A stretch of DNA of 64,000 nt from Sutcliffiella halmapala. Lineage in GTDB: Bacteria > Bacillota > Bacilli > Bacillales > Bacillaceae_I. This document shows positions 18,003 to 26,582 of this stretch, piece by piece. The first letter of the stretch is position 1. Each line of letters starts with the position of its first letter. A program made the position numbers and the translations under genes. The stretch spans positions 2,584,702 through 2,648,701 of the forward strand of contig NZ_KV917375.1 in the NCBI RefSeq assembly GCF_002019665.1, given 5' to 3'. The notes beneath the pieces were generated by a model. It was not told where the DNA came from. It worked only from the letters and a program-made list of their open reading frames with translations, and ran no database searches.

Positions 18003-18941
18003 CTAAATATGAAGCAGTGAATGCTTATGTTCAATCCTTATTCTAAAGTGATTCATAATTCGTAGTTGTTCCTCCGTTAATTTTTCTTTATTCCAGTACA
18101 TATGCATCAAACTGTATTCAAATACTTCCTTCAGTTTAATGAAAAGTGGAAGTTGCTCTAACATCTCTGGAGATATTTCATTTGCCTCTTGATACCCTTC
18201 GATAATTGCTTTTGTAATAGAACGTCCGTAATCAACTATGTTGCCATTCCCTACAAATGTGTACTCCAAAGCACTATAGATTGGAACGGCTAAATCAAAT
18301 ATATAAAAATGCTTCTCACAATCTTGGAAATCTATCATGGTTAATCTATTATCGCGATCTACCAATATGTTCTCCAGCCATAAATCACCGTGCAACAAAC
18401 CATAGGTATCATAACTTTTGGGTAAGTTTTGTATGGTGCAAAGAACCTCTTGTGCAATCTCTCTAATTGCACTTTCTTCCTTAGGGATATATTTAAGAAA
18501 AGCATATTCCTCATTATCATACCAATCATTCATGTATTTAAGTGTTCGCCTATTTTCATATTGTTTTGATAAAAGATGTAAATGCCCTATTTGCCGACCC
18601 AATTCTTTAAATACATTGGCATTCCATTGAGCTCTTGGTAAATGCACACCAGAAGCAGCTTTATATAAAACAGTTAAAGTTTCTTTATCCAATGTTATCG
18701 TTTCTACTAATTTACCGTTTAAAGAAGGTATTGTTGGAGAAACACCAAATCCTTCATTATATAAAAAGTTCGTATAATCAACTTCCTCTAACTGTTCATC
18801 ATACGTTTTATAGTTCGTTATTCTTGCAAAGTAATTCCCTTGTTCTGAAATACATCTGAACATTTCATTGGTTACTGCCTCTACTTTTATAAAATCCAAT
18901 GGATATAATTCGTTGAGTAATGAAAGTATCTTATGTTCCAT
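18003..18941 (-). CDS. APH-family phosphotransferase
   Basis: 312 residues with the aminoglycoside phosphotransferase/choline kinase fold. The catalytic loop reads LLHGDLWLENILV and the metal-binding motif IDFQD; the N-lobe begins with residues typical of homoserine-kinase-type members. Such proteins phosphorylate small hydroxylated molecules with ATP, including sugars, choline, homoserine or aminoglycosides. The exact substrate is not readable. GGGAG precedes the ATG. One of four intact paralogues in the window. Confidence 0.85.
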   Translation of the reverse strand: MEHKILSLLNELYPLDFIKVEAVTNEMFRCISEQGNYFARITNYKTYDEQLEEVDYTNFLYNEGFGVSPTIPSLNGKLVETITLDKETLTVLYKAASGVHLPRAQWNANVFKELGRQIGHLHLLSKQYENRRTLKYMNDWYDNEEYAFLKYIPKEESAIREIAQEVLCTIQNLPKSYDTYGLLHGDLWLENILVDRDNRLTMIDFQDCEKHFYIFDLAVPIYSALEYTFVGNGNIVDYGRSITKAIIEGYQEANEISPEMLEQLPLFIKLKEVFEYSLMHMYWNKEKLTEEQLRIMNHFRIRIEHKHSLLHI

Positions 18942-19264
18942 ATACTGCTCTGCTCCCGTCTATTTATATGAATATATACTTGCTTACGGATATTTTTCGG
19001 ACTCACTCCGAAATAATAATAACATAAATTCCCAAAAATAAGTTAGCGCTTTCAGAATTTTTTAATTTTTCATTTCTCTTAATAATAGAAAAGGCTGTCA
19101 TCAAAAGAAATACTTTTTGGACAGCCTTTTCTTATATTATAAAGTTGAGTGTGAAACTTTTCGCTTACGACACACGTCACTCTCATGCCCTAGAATAGAG
19201 GTTTCTAGTCTTGCATGCATCTTCCCACCACGATACCCAATTTTTTGATAATCTCATAATCTTA
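18942..19264. other. Intergenic region with a terminator
   Basis: 323 bases. Apart from the hairpin at 19088-19131, I see no gene. Confidence 0.4.
19088..19131 (-). terminator. Terminator, GAAAAGGCTGTC hairpin
   Basis: Perfect 12-bp arms at 19088-19099 and 19120-19131 with a 20-base loop. It lies between the alpha/beta hydrolase operon and the phosphotransferase gene and can work in either direction. Confidence 0.65.
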
Positions 19265-19909
19265 CTAACTTTCCTTTATAACTTCCTGAAGCTTTTCCAT
19301 TACCCTTGTTAAAGCAAATAATGACTTAGTTGTCCCATATTCTCCGACGTCTAAGGAATGGTTTGCATCTTGGACAACTTCTATCATTAAATTCGAGTTA
19401 CTTAATTTGACTATTTGATTTAGATTGAAATGAGGATCTTTGTCTCCGATAACTAATAGTCCTTGATGTTCACTATTCAAAATGGCATCAAAAATTAAAT
19501 CGAACTTTAGCAATGGAGTAAGTATAATCATTTTCGATTTTAAAAATTCATCTCTTTTTATTAAGTCATAAGCAATTGGAATTGTTCCAAACGATTTTCC
19601 TAGAAAAATCGTCTCGTTGTATTTTCCATTTTTATGTACATCTAAGATGACTGGGTTAATATCTTCCATCATTTCCTTAGATATTTCTTCAAGTGGTTTT
19701 TTCCATAAATGTTCCCCATAGGAATAATGGATATGAACAATATCAATATTCTTTTCTAGCATTGCCAACGTTGCATAGTAAAATAGAGGCTTGTCATAAT
19801 TGTATCCTGCCCCTGAAAACATAAAGCAAATGGTTTTCGACCCTGTTGCAAAATGTGTATAACTAATAGTTTTATTGTTCGTTTCTAAATTCTTTTTATT
19901 AGCTTTCAT
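19265..19909 (-). CDS. Alpha/beta hydrolase
   Basis: 214 residues. The nucleophile elbow is GKSFGT, the acid is probably in GDKDPH, and the His is in ANHSLD near the C-terminus, an ordered Ser-Asp-His triad. The FMFSGAGYNYDKP segment near the start would form the oxyanion side. I begin at ATG 19909, six bases after GAGGGG; an upstream ATG overlaps the previous gene and has no site. It follows the deoxyribosyltransferase-like gene by 38 bp, so the two form an operon. Substrate unknown. Confidence 0.8.
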   Translation of the reverse strand: MKANKKNLETNNKTISYTHFATGSKTICFMFSGAGYNYDKPLFYYATLAMLEKNIDIVHIHYSYGEHLWKKPLEEISKEMMEDINPVILDVHKNGKYNETIFLGKSFGTIPIAYDLIKRDEFLKSKMIILTPLLKFDLIFDAILNSEHQGLLVIGDKDPHFNLNQIVKLSNSNLMIEVVQDANHSLDVGEYGTTKSLFALTRVMEKLQEVIKES

Positions 19910-19947
19910 TTCCAACCCCTCAAAAAAATGCTTTTCTGACTTTTTTC

Positions 19948-20340
19948 TTAACATTTACTGTTAATCACTTTTTCTATTAAATCATCTATAGTTCCAATTA
20001 CTTTTTCAACTTCAGACAAATGATAGAAGGTACTTGTTGTTTCAAAGTTATTTACCTCATTATTATGCGAATAAAGAAATATCTTTTTACCTTGTCCTAA
20101 AGCTATTCCAAATTCAATATGACTTCCCTTGCCTGCTGGCAATAAAACGATTAAAAAATCTGCTTCCATTACTGCCGTTTTTTCTGCTTGACCTACTTCT
20201 TTTAGTTCTTCAAATGTCGATGCTCTTTTATTTTTTGTCCAATCATAAGTTTGAATATAACCCTGATCTTTTAATTGTCTACTAACAATTCGAACTGTCT
20301 CTTGATTTTGAAAACTTGATGCAACATAAAATTTCCTCAT
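19948..20340 (-). CDS. Nucleoside 2-deoxyribosyltransferase-like protein
   Basis: 130 residues. Segments FYVASSFQNQ, ADFLIVLLPAGKGSHIEFGIALG and KIFLYSH match the nucleoside 2-deoxyribosyltransferase fold, with the Glu of HIEFG as the likely catalytic nucleophile. Such enzymes move or hydrolyse the deoxyribose of nucleosides or nucleotides. ATG 20340 follows AGGTGA by four bases. It is just upstream of the alpha/beta hydrolase. Confidence 0.8.
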   Translation of the reverse strand: MRKFYVASSFQNQETVRIVSRQLKDQGYIQTYDWTKNKRASTFEELKEVGQAEKTAVMEADFLIVLLPAGKGSHIEFGIALGQGKKIFLYSHNNEVNNFETTSTFYHLSEVEKVIGTIDDLIEKVINSKC

Positions 20341-20409
20341 TATTTCACCTATATCCTTCATAATAAAAACTAACCCTTAGCTAAAAAACCGATTAATTAC
20401 AGGAATACA

Positions 20410-21225
20410 TCAGAACGATTGTTTTACTTCGTCCCCGTCTCGTAAATTAAGCAACCTCTTTTTATTATCCCAAATTAATCTAATGCCCTCTAATATCAAA
20501 TATTGATTATGATAAGTATCTACTTCCAAATCATTATTAATGAGGTTAGATAGTCCTCCAGTCAGTACAACTTTAAATGGTAAGTTCATTTCTTCTTTTA
20601 TTCGCTTAATAATCCCTTCAATTTGACCAATAAAACCATAATATGTACCTATGTTCATACACTCATGTAAATCCTGACCAATAACACTTTGGGGTCTAGT
20701 TAATGCTGAATTATACAGGTTCCATATTTTTAAAGTCATAATATCGCTTGATACTTTTATTCCAGGTAAAATCGCTCCTCCTATAAAAAATCCTCTTTCA
20801 TCTATAACAGAAATTGTAGTTGCCGTTCCACAACATACGACTATACATGGAGCTCCATATACTTTTAAGCTTGCATATCCACATACTATTCGATCAGTAC
20901 CTATTCGACCGTCACAATTACTGTCTATCTGTAAATCTATTTCAAGGTTTACACCTATAATGTAAACAGGAAGTTGAAAACAGTCTTCAAAAATTTTTCG
21001 CAGTTTCGTTGTTAATTCTTCAACAACTGAACAAATAACTACAGCTTCAATAGTCAATACATTGATAGAGTCTTGGTTGATGATTCGCTCCATATTTTTT
21101 GCTAAATCTTTTATCTTTAAATCCTTTTCTGAAGTAAGACTCCAAACTTTTTCTAATTGCTTACCTTGAAAATATGCTATTTTAATATTTGTATTTCCTA
21201 TATCTACTGTTAAAATTCCGTTCAT
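20410..21225 (-). CDS. coaX: CoaX-like type III pantothenate kinase
   Basis: 271 residues, slightly longer than usual. Pantothenate kinase catalyses the first step of coenzyme A synthesis. Type III motifs are present: VDIGNTN (7-13), GTDRI, GTATTISV, GGAILPGI and a TGGLS segment near the end. The residues before GTATT are CC, where CoaX proteins usually show an acidic residue (as in DFGTATT), and GxDR carries Thr instead of Ala. That, and the isolated location, suggest a divergent second copy that may have lost or changed activity. ATG 21225 follows GGAG by eight bases. Confidence 0.75.
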   Translation of the reverse strand: MNGILTVDIGNTNIKIAYFQGKQLEKVWSLTSEKDLKIKDLAKNMERIINQDSINVLTIEAVVICSVVEELTTKLRKIFEDCFQLPVYIIGVNLEIDLQIDSNCDGRIGTDRIVCGYASLKVYGAPCIVVCCGTATTISVIDERGFFIGGAILPGIKVSSDIMTLKIWNLYNSALTRPQSVIGQDLHECMNIGTYYGFIGQIEGIIKRIKEEMNLPFKVVLTGGLSNLINNDLEVDTYHNQYLILEGIRLIWDNKKRLLNLRDGDEVKQSF

Positions 21226-21282
21226 GAAGCTAGCTCCTTTTAATTGTAAATACACTTTGTAAAATCATTAGCCCCACTCTAA

Positions 21283-21339
21283 ATATGGTACCTGACCCCC
21301 ATTATGATAGAGCATTACTGTACCGGGGGTCAGGCACCG
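21283..21339. repeat. GGTGCCTGACCCC-type palindromic repeat, copy 1
   Basis: ATATGGTACCTGACCCCC and GGGGGTCAGGCACC form the arms around ATTATGATAGAGCATTACTG. A diverged copy lies at 47743-47799. Located upstream of the coaX-like gene. Confidence 0.65.
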
Positions 21340-21468
21340 AGTTTATACTCAAGATTTAAGTGGATAACAAAAAGATATACAAAAGATAACGTCAATCTAT
21401 ACTATATTTCCGTTAATCATGTCTTTCCAGTAGTCAAAAAATATTTGTATTATATAAAACTACTCTTT

Positions 21469-21843
21469 TTATTTATTTTTATATAACAGAGTAAATTTTT
21501 CTTCATTTTCTCCCCAAGTAATTTTCACTTCAATTTCATCATCCTTATGAATAGTGTGACAGTTGTTGCAGATGTAACTTGCTACTAAAATTCCATCTTT
21601 ATAATCTTTAGTTCCGGAGCTTGTTCCATGATTTCCAGCTACATAATATCCAATAACCTCAGGTGGTTCACCAGGACCTATATACTTTATTGTAGCTTCG
21701 TATTCTCCAGTATCATTAGAAGGTTTTACATGAAATTCCACTATCCAATTTTCGCCATTTCCCGAATATGTGTTAATCTCTGAGCATGCAGTTAAGATCA
21801 AAATAATAAAACTAAGTTGAATTATAATTGTAATTTTTTTCAA
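21469..21843 (-). CDS. Lipoprotein of unknown function
   Basis: 124 residues. Signal peptide with lipobox LTAC (about 17-20); the mature part contains an ICNNCHTIH segment with two Cys and two His, which could hold a metal or form a disulphide. Start TTG 21843 lies nine bases after AAGGAG, while the TTG at 21852 abuts that site. The ribosome binding site overlaps the stop of the upstream phosphotransferase fragment. Confidence 0.6.
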   Translation of the reverse strand: MKKITIIIQLSFIILILTACSEINTYSGNGENWIVEFHVKPSNDTGEYEATIKYIGPGEPPEVIGYYVAGNHGTSSGTKDYKDGILVASYICNNCHTIHKDDEIEVKITWGENEEKFTLLYKNK

Positions 21844-21848
21844 TAGGT

Positions 21849-22061
21849 TCAACTCCTTACTAGAACTATATCTTGGCTAGGAACTATCACACCATTTTCA
21901 TCTAAGAAACTGATCCATTCTAATTCCTGCCTGACCATTTCCTTCATTTTTCCTTTTTTCGACAAACGTAATATCTTCCCTTTATCTGGTATTAGATAAA
22001 TGTCATTATTAAATCCACTGTTTAATTTAATGCAATTATCATTCATATCTTTAGGATCCAT
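21849..22061 (-). pseudogene. APH-family phosphotransferase, N-terminal fragment
   Basis: 70 codons with a good start (AGGAG seven bases before ATG 22061) encode LNSGFNNDIYLIPDKGKILRLS and a following helix, the N-lobe of an APH-type kinase. The frame then ends before the catalytic HxD loop, at the point where the lipoprotein gene's ribosome binding site begins. The remaining two thirds have been lost, so no activity is expected. Confidence 0.7.
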
Positions 22062-22380
22062 TACATCGCTCCTGATCGCAGAAGGCGTCCGACGGTGTAT
22101 AGAGAATTACTCATAGAAGATTTCGTTCTGGTGAATCGTAAATGCTATTTTTCACATTATCAAGCATATGTACATTGCATCATAAATGGTTGCTCTACAC
22201 GGAGCGTGCTTGTTTCCAAGCATACCGCAGACCATTTAACTCATGTGAATAATTTATGCCCCAACTCTATTTCTTTCAAAAAACACTTTTTCGATTTAAA
22301 ATGTATATTATTGTCAATAATCTATTATACTATTAATTATGTAAAACAATAAGAAAAATTTGGATAAAAAGGAGAAAGAT
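22062..22380. other. Intergenic region with a possible promoter
   Basis: No secure gene. On the plus strand TTGTCA (22311-22316) and TAATTA (22334-22339) are 17 bp apart and precede a strong ribosome binding site. The minus-strand frames carry scattered stops and may be older debris. Confidence 0.35.
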
Positions 22381-22467
22381 ATGGCCAAGATTCCCTACCT
22401 TCTTTCGTATAGCAATAAAAAGAAACAAAAGGTCCGTCCCGTTGCTTCTGGTTATGGTATGTATTAA
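22381..22467 (+). CDS. Possible 28-codon leader or truncated 5' end
   Basis: A strong site (AAAAAGGAG) precedes an ATG that opens 28 codons, mostly made of the dispersed repeat at 22401-22450. It could be the orphan start of a gene cut by the repeat, or a short leader of the GNAT gene that starts 80 bp later. Composition is uninformative. Confidence 0.25.
   Translation: MAKIPYLLSYSNKKKQKVRPVASGYGMY
22401..22450. repeat. GCTTC/GTCCGTCCC dispersed repeat, copy 3
   Basis: Contains TTTCGTATAGCAA, AGAAACAAAAGGTCCGTCCC and GTTGCTTCTGG, the words of the family at 12602 and 17919, here inside the short frame at 22381. Confidence 0.5.
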
Positions 22468-22547
22468 CATGGAAATAGGTTATGAAGCAATCGGGCCAGT
22501 TTGTTGGTTAATTAAAATATCGAAATGTATTTGGAGGAATGGACTGT

Positions 22548-23264
22548 ATGGGGGGAAATTCGGAGTTAAAAAAAGCTATAGATTTTTTTGTTCGAGGTGA
22601 GTATTACTGTAGTCGCCAACCTGCATCCCAACTACATGAATATGATTCTATAAAACATCTTGCTTTTGGTTCAAATGTTGGTGGCAGAACTGACGAATTT
22701 ATCGTTTATAATTCAAATCCTGCTCACGTTATTGATTCCATAAATAAACTAGACATAAAAAAAGACTATTGGCTTACTGTGTTTTCTGATGAAGAACCGT
22801 ATACATATGTTGCAGAGGGGTATACCATCAAAAGTACAGAGTTTCTTATGATTTTAAATCTGAAAAGCTTGTCTTTTGAAACAGAAAACAAGATCATCAA
22901 GTTTATCAAAACTGAGGAAGAAGCTCTACGTATCAATCTTTTTTTCAATAAGACTGTTATCGATCTTAAGAAATTAAATGATCCAAATCTGCATTTTTAC
23001 GTTGGTGAGGAAAACGGAAATCTCGTATCTCATGGAAGCTATGCACTACTAGATAAAACCGTATATTTGAATAATGTATTTACTTCAAAAATACATAGGG
23101 GTAAAGGAATGGCCAAAGCACTTTGCCGAAAAATGCTTATTGATGCCAAGCAGGAAGGCGCTGTCCAGAGTGTACTTGTTTCTAGTCAGATCGGGAATCC
23201 TTTATATCTAAAATTAGGTTATCGAGATGTATCAAAAATGTGGGTGTTCGAAAGAAAAGCTTAA
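22548..23264 (+). CDS. GNAT N-acetyltransferase
   Basis: 238 residues. The C-terminal half carries the GNAT acetyl-CoA site (KIHRGKGMAKALCRKML, the R/Q-x-x-G-x-A loop) and a closing strand NPLYLKLGYRDVS. The N-terminal half is a long family-specific region. These enzymes move an acetyl group from acetyl-CoA to an amine; the acceptor is unknown. I start at ATG 22548, nine bases after GGAGGA, because the ATG at 22539 touches that site. A strong terminator follows. Confidence 0.8.
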   Translation: MGGNSELKKAIDFFVRGEYYCSRQPASQLHEYDSIKHLAFGSNVGGRTDEFIVYNSNPAHVIDSINKLDIKKDYWLTVFSDEEPYTYVAEGYTIKSTEFLMILNLKSLSFETENKIIKFIKTEEEALRINLFFNKTVIDLKKLNDPNLHFYVGEENGNLVSHGSYALLDKTVYLNNVFTSKIHRGKGMAKALCRKMLIDAKQEGAVQSVLVSSQIGNPLYLKLGYRDVSKMWVFERKA

Positions 23265-23324
23265 ACAATCGGTCGATTTTCCAGAGGAAAGAATGCGTTT
23301 CTTTAACGTCTAAATATTCATTAC

Positions 23325-23365
23325 AAAAACCAGCTAAAGTCCTATCGAAGGATTAGCTGGTTTTT
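23325..23365 (+). terminator. Terminator of the GNAT gene
   Basis: Arms AAAAACCAGCTAA (23325-23337) and TTAGCTGGTTTTT (23353-23365) are perfect 13-mers ending in T. Confidence 0.85.
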
Positions 23366-23442
23366 GTTAGTAATTCATATAATGAACAAATAAATGCGTT
23401 TTTTAACTATTTTTTAATCTCTCCTTTTTATTGTTTGTTTCT

Positions 23443-23718
23443 TCATCCGAAAACCTGAGCAGCAATGCCGAATAAGGTATTGTTTCTAGCTGGCATTTTA
23501 ACAGAATTAAGCACCATGATTGGAGGTTTACTAGCTTTAATAAATCCACTTTGCTCCAAAAACAATGTAAATTCCTCATTACCTGATGGAACATCAATCC
23601 TAAGTTTACCATGATGTTTAAAAGCTAGCCTATCTAGTATTAAAGTTGCTGTTTGAGAATCAGGTTCTACAATCATCTTTTCTCTCTCTATTTTTCTTAT
23701 TGGTGTGATCGTCGACAT
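23443..23718 (-). pseudogene. GNAT (YitH-like) C-terminal fragment
   Basis: 91 codons encode EPDSQTATLILDRLAF, LRIDVP and the closing LFGIAAQVFG, characteristic of the second domain of a YitH-type acetyltransferase. The N-terminal GNAT domain is absent, and the frame's beginning runs into DNA that codes in the other direction for an MFS protein tail. It is a deletion relic. Confidence 0.65.
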
Positions 23719-23848
23719 CTTTGGTCCGCAAGTTGCTTATCTATTTGCAGGTAGCTTATTATTCTGTGCTACATTTATTGGCGCAGCTAGTTTTAGAAAG
23801 AATAGGAAGACTTTTGAGGGCGGTGTGGAGAAAAATATACATGCATAA
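23696..23848 (+). pseudogene. MFS transporter C-terminal fragment
   Basis: 51 in-frame codons on the plus strand encode GVIVDIFGPQVAYLFAGSLL, a final transmembrane segment and a basic tail ending KNIHA with a stop. It has the form of the last helix and tail of an MFS exporter. No start or earlier helices precede it: the sequence upstream is the GNAT fragment on the opposite strand. Confidence 0.6.
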
Positions 23849-24187
23849 TAGAATTATGGGTAGCTATGTGAATGGGATGAACTGGAAAGGTATTTGAGTT
23901 AGATGATATTACTTACGTACGTTAACTACAATGTAGTAAAATATGGAAAAATAAATAAGAAGAACTTTTTTCAGGAAAATACTATTACTTCTTGGCATTA
24001 TAATAGTAGCCATAACTGGTGAACAATGAATGTAACTGAAGAAAACAATAATTCGTAGCTTAAAACGAAAGCGAAATGGATGGAAAATAAATGGTTTGTA
24101 AATAAGGAGGTATATACAAGTCTTGTACATACCTCCTTATTTACAGTAAATGCTTATTGTATTAAATCAACCGTTAGTTTAAGTACT
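23849..24187. other. Intergenic region with a near-perfect hairpin
   Basis: No gene. The only structure is the 43-base hairpin at 24100-24142. Confidence 0.4.
24100..24142. repeat. 43-bp hairpin with embedded AAGGAGGT
   Basis: Arms 24100-24120 and 24122-24142 are 21 bp with one mismatch and a one-base loop, the left arm including TAAGGAGGTAT. It could form a cruciform or a terminator between the gene debris and the ClbS-like gene. Confidence 0.55.
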
Positions 24188-24718
24188 TTATTTCACAAGC
24201 TTATCCCTTTCTTCTTCTTTTAAAGTATTTGCAATAACTTCACATTTTTTTATAGCCCAACTATAATGATTGGAAGTGTTTGCTGTGAAATAGCTGTATA
24301 AATTACTTGTTTTTGTCCACTTATAGTATTTTTTTGTCATGATTTCTTCATTACTATGTAATTTTATTAGGTCCATTACTCTTTCATGGCTTAACTTCAA
24401 TTTTCTTATAGCTTGATTTAATGTTACATCTTGATAGTTTTCCTGAATTTGCAAATTAAGTAGTTTGATATTTCTCCATTTATAACCTGGTGCTGGCATA
24501 AAAGGATTATCTCCATCCATACCTTCTCTATACCACCTCTCAAGCATTGAATGCCATTCATACAAATGCATTAATACATCACGGAAATTCTTATCTCTTT
24601 CATGAGTTTCAATAGAAATATCCCTTTTTCTGCTAGGCACAGTTTCAATTATTTCGAATAATGATTGAAAATTATTCTCGCTATTCATTAATAGAGTTTC
24701 TTTTTCACTCGTTATCAT
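24188..24718 (-). CDS. ClbS/DfsB-family protein (DUF1706)
   Basis: 176 residues forming an all-helical, DinB-like bundle. Family segments include VLMHLYEWHSMLERWYREGM, YKWRNIKLLN and YSYFTANTSNHYSWAIKKC. The family is named for ClbS, a cyclopropane hydrolase that protects colibactin producers, and DfsB. In Bacillus-type genomes the role is unknown. Start ATG 24718 follows GGGGG by 11 bases; a longer upstream reading has no site. Confidence 0.8.
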   Translation of the reverse strand: MITSEKETLLMNSENNFQSLFEIIETVPSRKRDISIETHERDKNFRDVLMHLYEWHSMLERWYREGMDGDNPFMPAPGYKWRNIKLLNLQIQENYQDVTLNQAIRKLKLSHERVMDLIKLHSNEEIMTKKYYKWTKTSNLYSYFTANTSNHYSWAIKKCEVIANTLKEEERDKLVK

Positions 24719-24934
24719 GATAATAAGTACCCCCTTTTTTCTAAATATTAACACAAGGATATTCGTTTTTGTGTTAATAGATATAAACACTTTAATCCAA
24801 AATGTATATTTGAATGTCATTTTAACTATACTGCCCTTGAGTATAATAAGCGGACTAGACAATCAGGCATAAGAAGAAAGGACATTAGAATAAGATTTCT
24901 GAATAAATTAGTAAAAAGGAAATCAGGAGGTACT

Positions 24935-25102
24935 ATGGACTTTTTTCTAAAAATATTTGCTTATATTATTTTTGTTCTTGGCTCACTGTATTTCTTCTTT
25001 GGTGGTAGTAACTTTGCTAAGAAACCAAAGGGCAAACAGTTTGGGATCATAATGATAATAAGCATTTTACTTTTAAGTTACTATTACTGGTTTCCAAGTT
25101 AA
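24935..25102 (+). CDS. Small membrane protein (55 residues)
   Basis: A clear ribosome binding site (CAGGAGGT, four bases before ATG) opens a 55-residue frame with two hydrophobic helices (about 4-22 and 36-52) joined by a Lys-rich turn, KKPKGKQ. A terminator-like hairpin follows. It would be a two-pass mini-protein with its basic loop in the cytoplasm. No family recognised. Confidence 0.65.
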   Translation: MDFFLKIFAYIIFVLGSLYFFFGGSNFAKKPKGKQFGIIMIISILLLSYYYWFPS

Positions 25103-25126
25103 AATAATTTAACTTATTCACGAGCA

Positions 25127-25154
25127 AAACTCGCCACAAATATTCGGCGAGTTT
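25127..25154. terminator. Terminator between convergent small membrane genes
   Basis: AAACTCGCC (25127-25135) and GGCGAGTTT (25146-25154) are perfect arms. The T-run is weak on both sides. Confidence 0.55.
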
Positions 25155-25276
25155 CGCTGTATTAAATCTCAATAGTCTATATAATATAGATGTCATTCGG
25201 CTTGAATTTTTGTAAAGCAACACAATACGGAGCCCTTTATACTACATCTTTGCGTTTTTAGTGTCTCAGACTCTAT

Positions 25277-25468
25277 TTATTTAATAAAAATAGATAAAAT
25301 AGGAAGCACTATTAAGACAACAACAGCACTTTGGATAAAGGTGAAGATAATGTCTTTTTTCCAAGAATTGCTCTTAGGATAACGATTGTTAACTCTTTGG
25401 AACAGAAGAAATACTACCCAACAAATTAATATTATATAAATTACAGAAATTACACTATCGTAATACAA
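25277..25468 (-). CDS. Small membrane protein (63 residues)
   Basis: Two hydrophobic segments (about 5-24 and 42-62) separated by a polar basic stretch. It starts at TTG 25468 with GGGGGAAATG just upstream. No family recognised. Confidence 0.5.
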   Translation of the reverse strand: MYYDSVISVIYIILICWVVFLLFQRVNNRYPKSNSWKKDIIFTFIQSAVVVLIVLPILSIFIK

Positions 25469-25631
25469 ACCATTTCCCCCATTACATCTGTTTTATATTT
25501 TCCCTCTATTAAGGTCCCTTCTCTTTCTATAACTTCTTAAAAGAAACCACACTTTTCATAACATCTTATTGCTCTTCATAAAGACTAGTCTACAGATTAA
25601 CACTTGCTAGAACTAGACTTTTATCTACAAA

Positions 25632-26375
25632 TTATTTATTAGTACCACCTAAATACAAAATTACATTTGACTTTGAATCAATACAACAAAAGGTAGTTTT
25701 ATAAATAGTAGATAATAACCTTAACCCAAAATTGTTCAATAACGACTCATTAAAAACTAGTTTATTTGGTGTGGTAACATATGAGGATGGATTATTAATA
25801 TTAAAAAATTCAATTAAGTGTTCGATTTTCACTATGTCTTCAGAATTAATTGGAGTGACAAATTCCTTATTAAATTTATAAAAAACCCTTATGCAACCAG
25901 ATTTCATTATGTCAAAAACAGAGCCACTTATGTTTACTTCGTGGCTTGGAGATAGATAAAATGCTTTAACATAGGGATTCACTCTTCCGCCTTCGATATA
26001 ATCATTAAATAATGTTAATGACATTGATTTTGCTTCCATCAATTGGATTTGGTTCATATTATCTTCAAAATAAATCCCTTGTACTTTATTAAAATGTTTT
26101 GCAATTTGATTTATTTTATCGACCTCGTAATCATTCAAGTTATTAACTTTGTAGACAAAATTATAACTATTATAAACATAGAAAGGAGCAAGTATAAGTT
26201 GCTCCACCTCCGTTAATATGGAAGGTGTTGGTGTTTCATCATATTCATGTAGCGCCTTAATATTATATTTATTAAGTTTAAGTGCCATATCACCAATTTC
26301 CATCTCTATCATATTGTTGTCACTAAAAAAACCAGCGTTACTAACATCATCAACCTTAGTTGCCCAATTTTTCAA
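25632..26375 (-). CDS. Protein of unknown function
   Basis: 247 residues, soluble, rich in Asn, with no signal peptide or membrane segment. Start TTG 26375 is nine bases after AAGGA; an ATG at 26384 touches that site. Alternating hydrophobic patterns suggest an alpha/beta protein, and I recognise no motif. It lies alone between non-coding stretches. Confidence 0.55.
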   Translation of the reverse strand: MKNWATKVDDVSNAGFFSDNNMIEMEIGDMALKLNKYNIKALHEYDETPTPSILTEVEQLILAPFYVYNSYNFVYKVNNLNDYEVDKINQIAKHFNKVQGIYFEDNMNQIQLMEAKSMSLTLFNDYIEGGRVNPYVKAFYLSPSHEVNISGSVFDIMKSGCIRVFYKFNKEFVTPINSEDIVKIEHLIEFFNINNPSSYVTTPNKLVFNESLLNNFGLRLLSTIYKTTFCCIDSKSNVILYLGGTNK

Positions 26376-26582
26376 TAAAATCATTCCTTATCTATACTAT
26401 CTAGTCATTGAAAAAGTATGTTGTGCTGTGATACCAATTTGTTGAAAGTGTAATAAACCAGCCTCACCCTGAATAAATCCTTTTCCATAATTTTTTTGAA
26501 AGAGATATACAACTTTATACTAGAATTTGTTGTACTAGTTTCGAAATTTTTTTCTAAAGAGAATAAAAGGATTGGCTTGTTT

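Noticed and set aside
22095-22352. 85-codon plus-strand frame
   Set aside because: No ribosome binding site, unlikely amino-acid composition, and it lies in a stretch with signs of gene debris on the other strand.
23909-24130. 73-codon minus-strand frame starting inside the hairpin
   Set aside because: Starts in the 24100-24142 palindrome, Ile/Phe-rich without pattern, no independent support.
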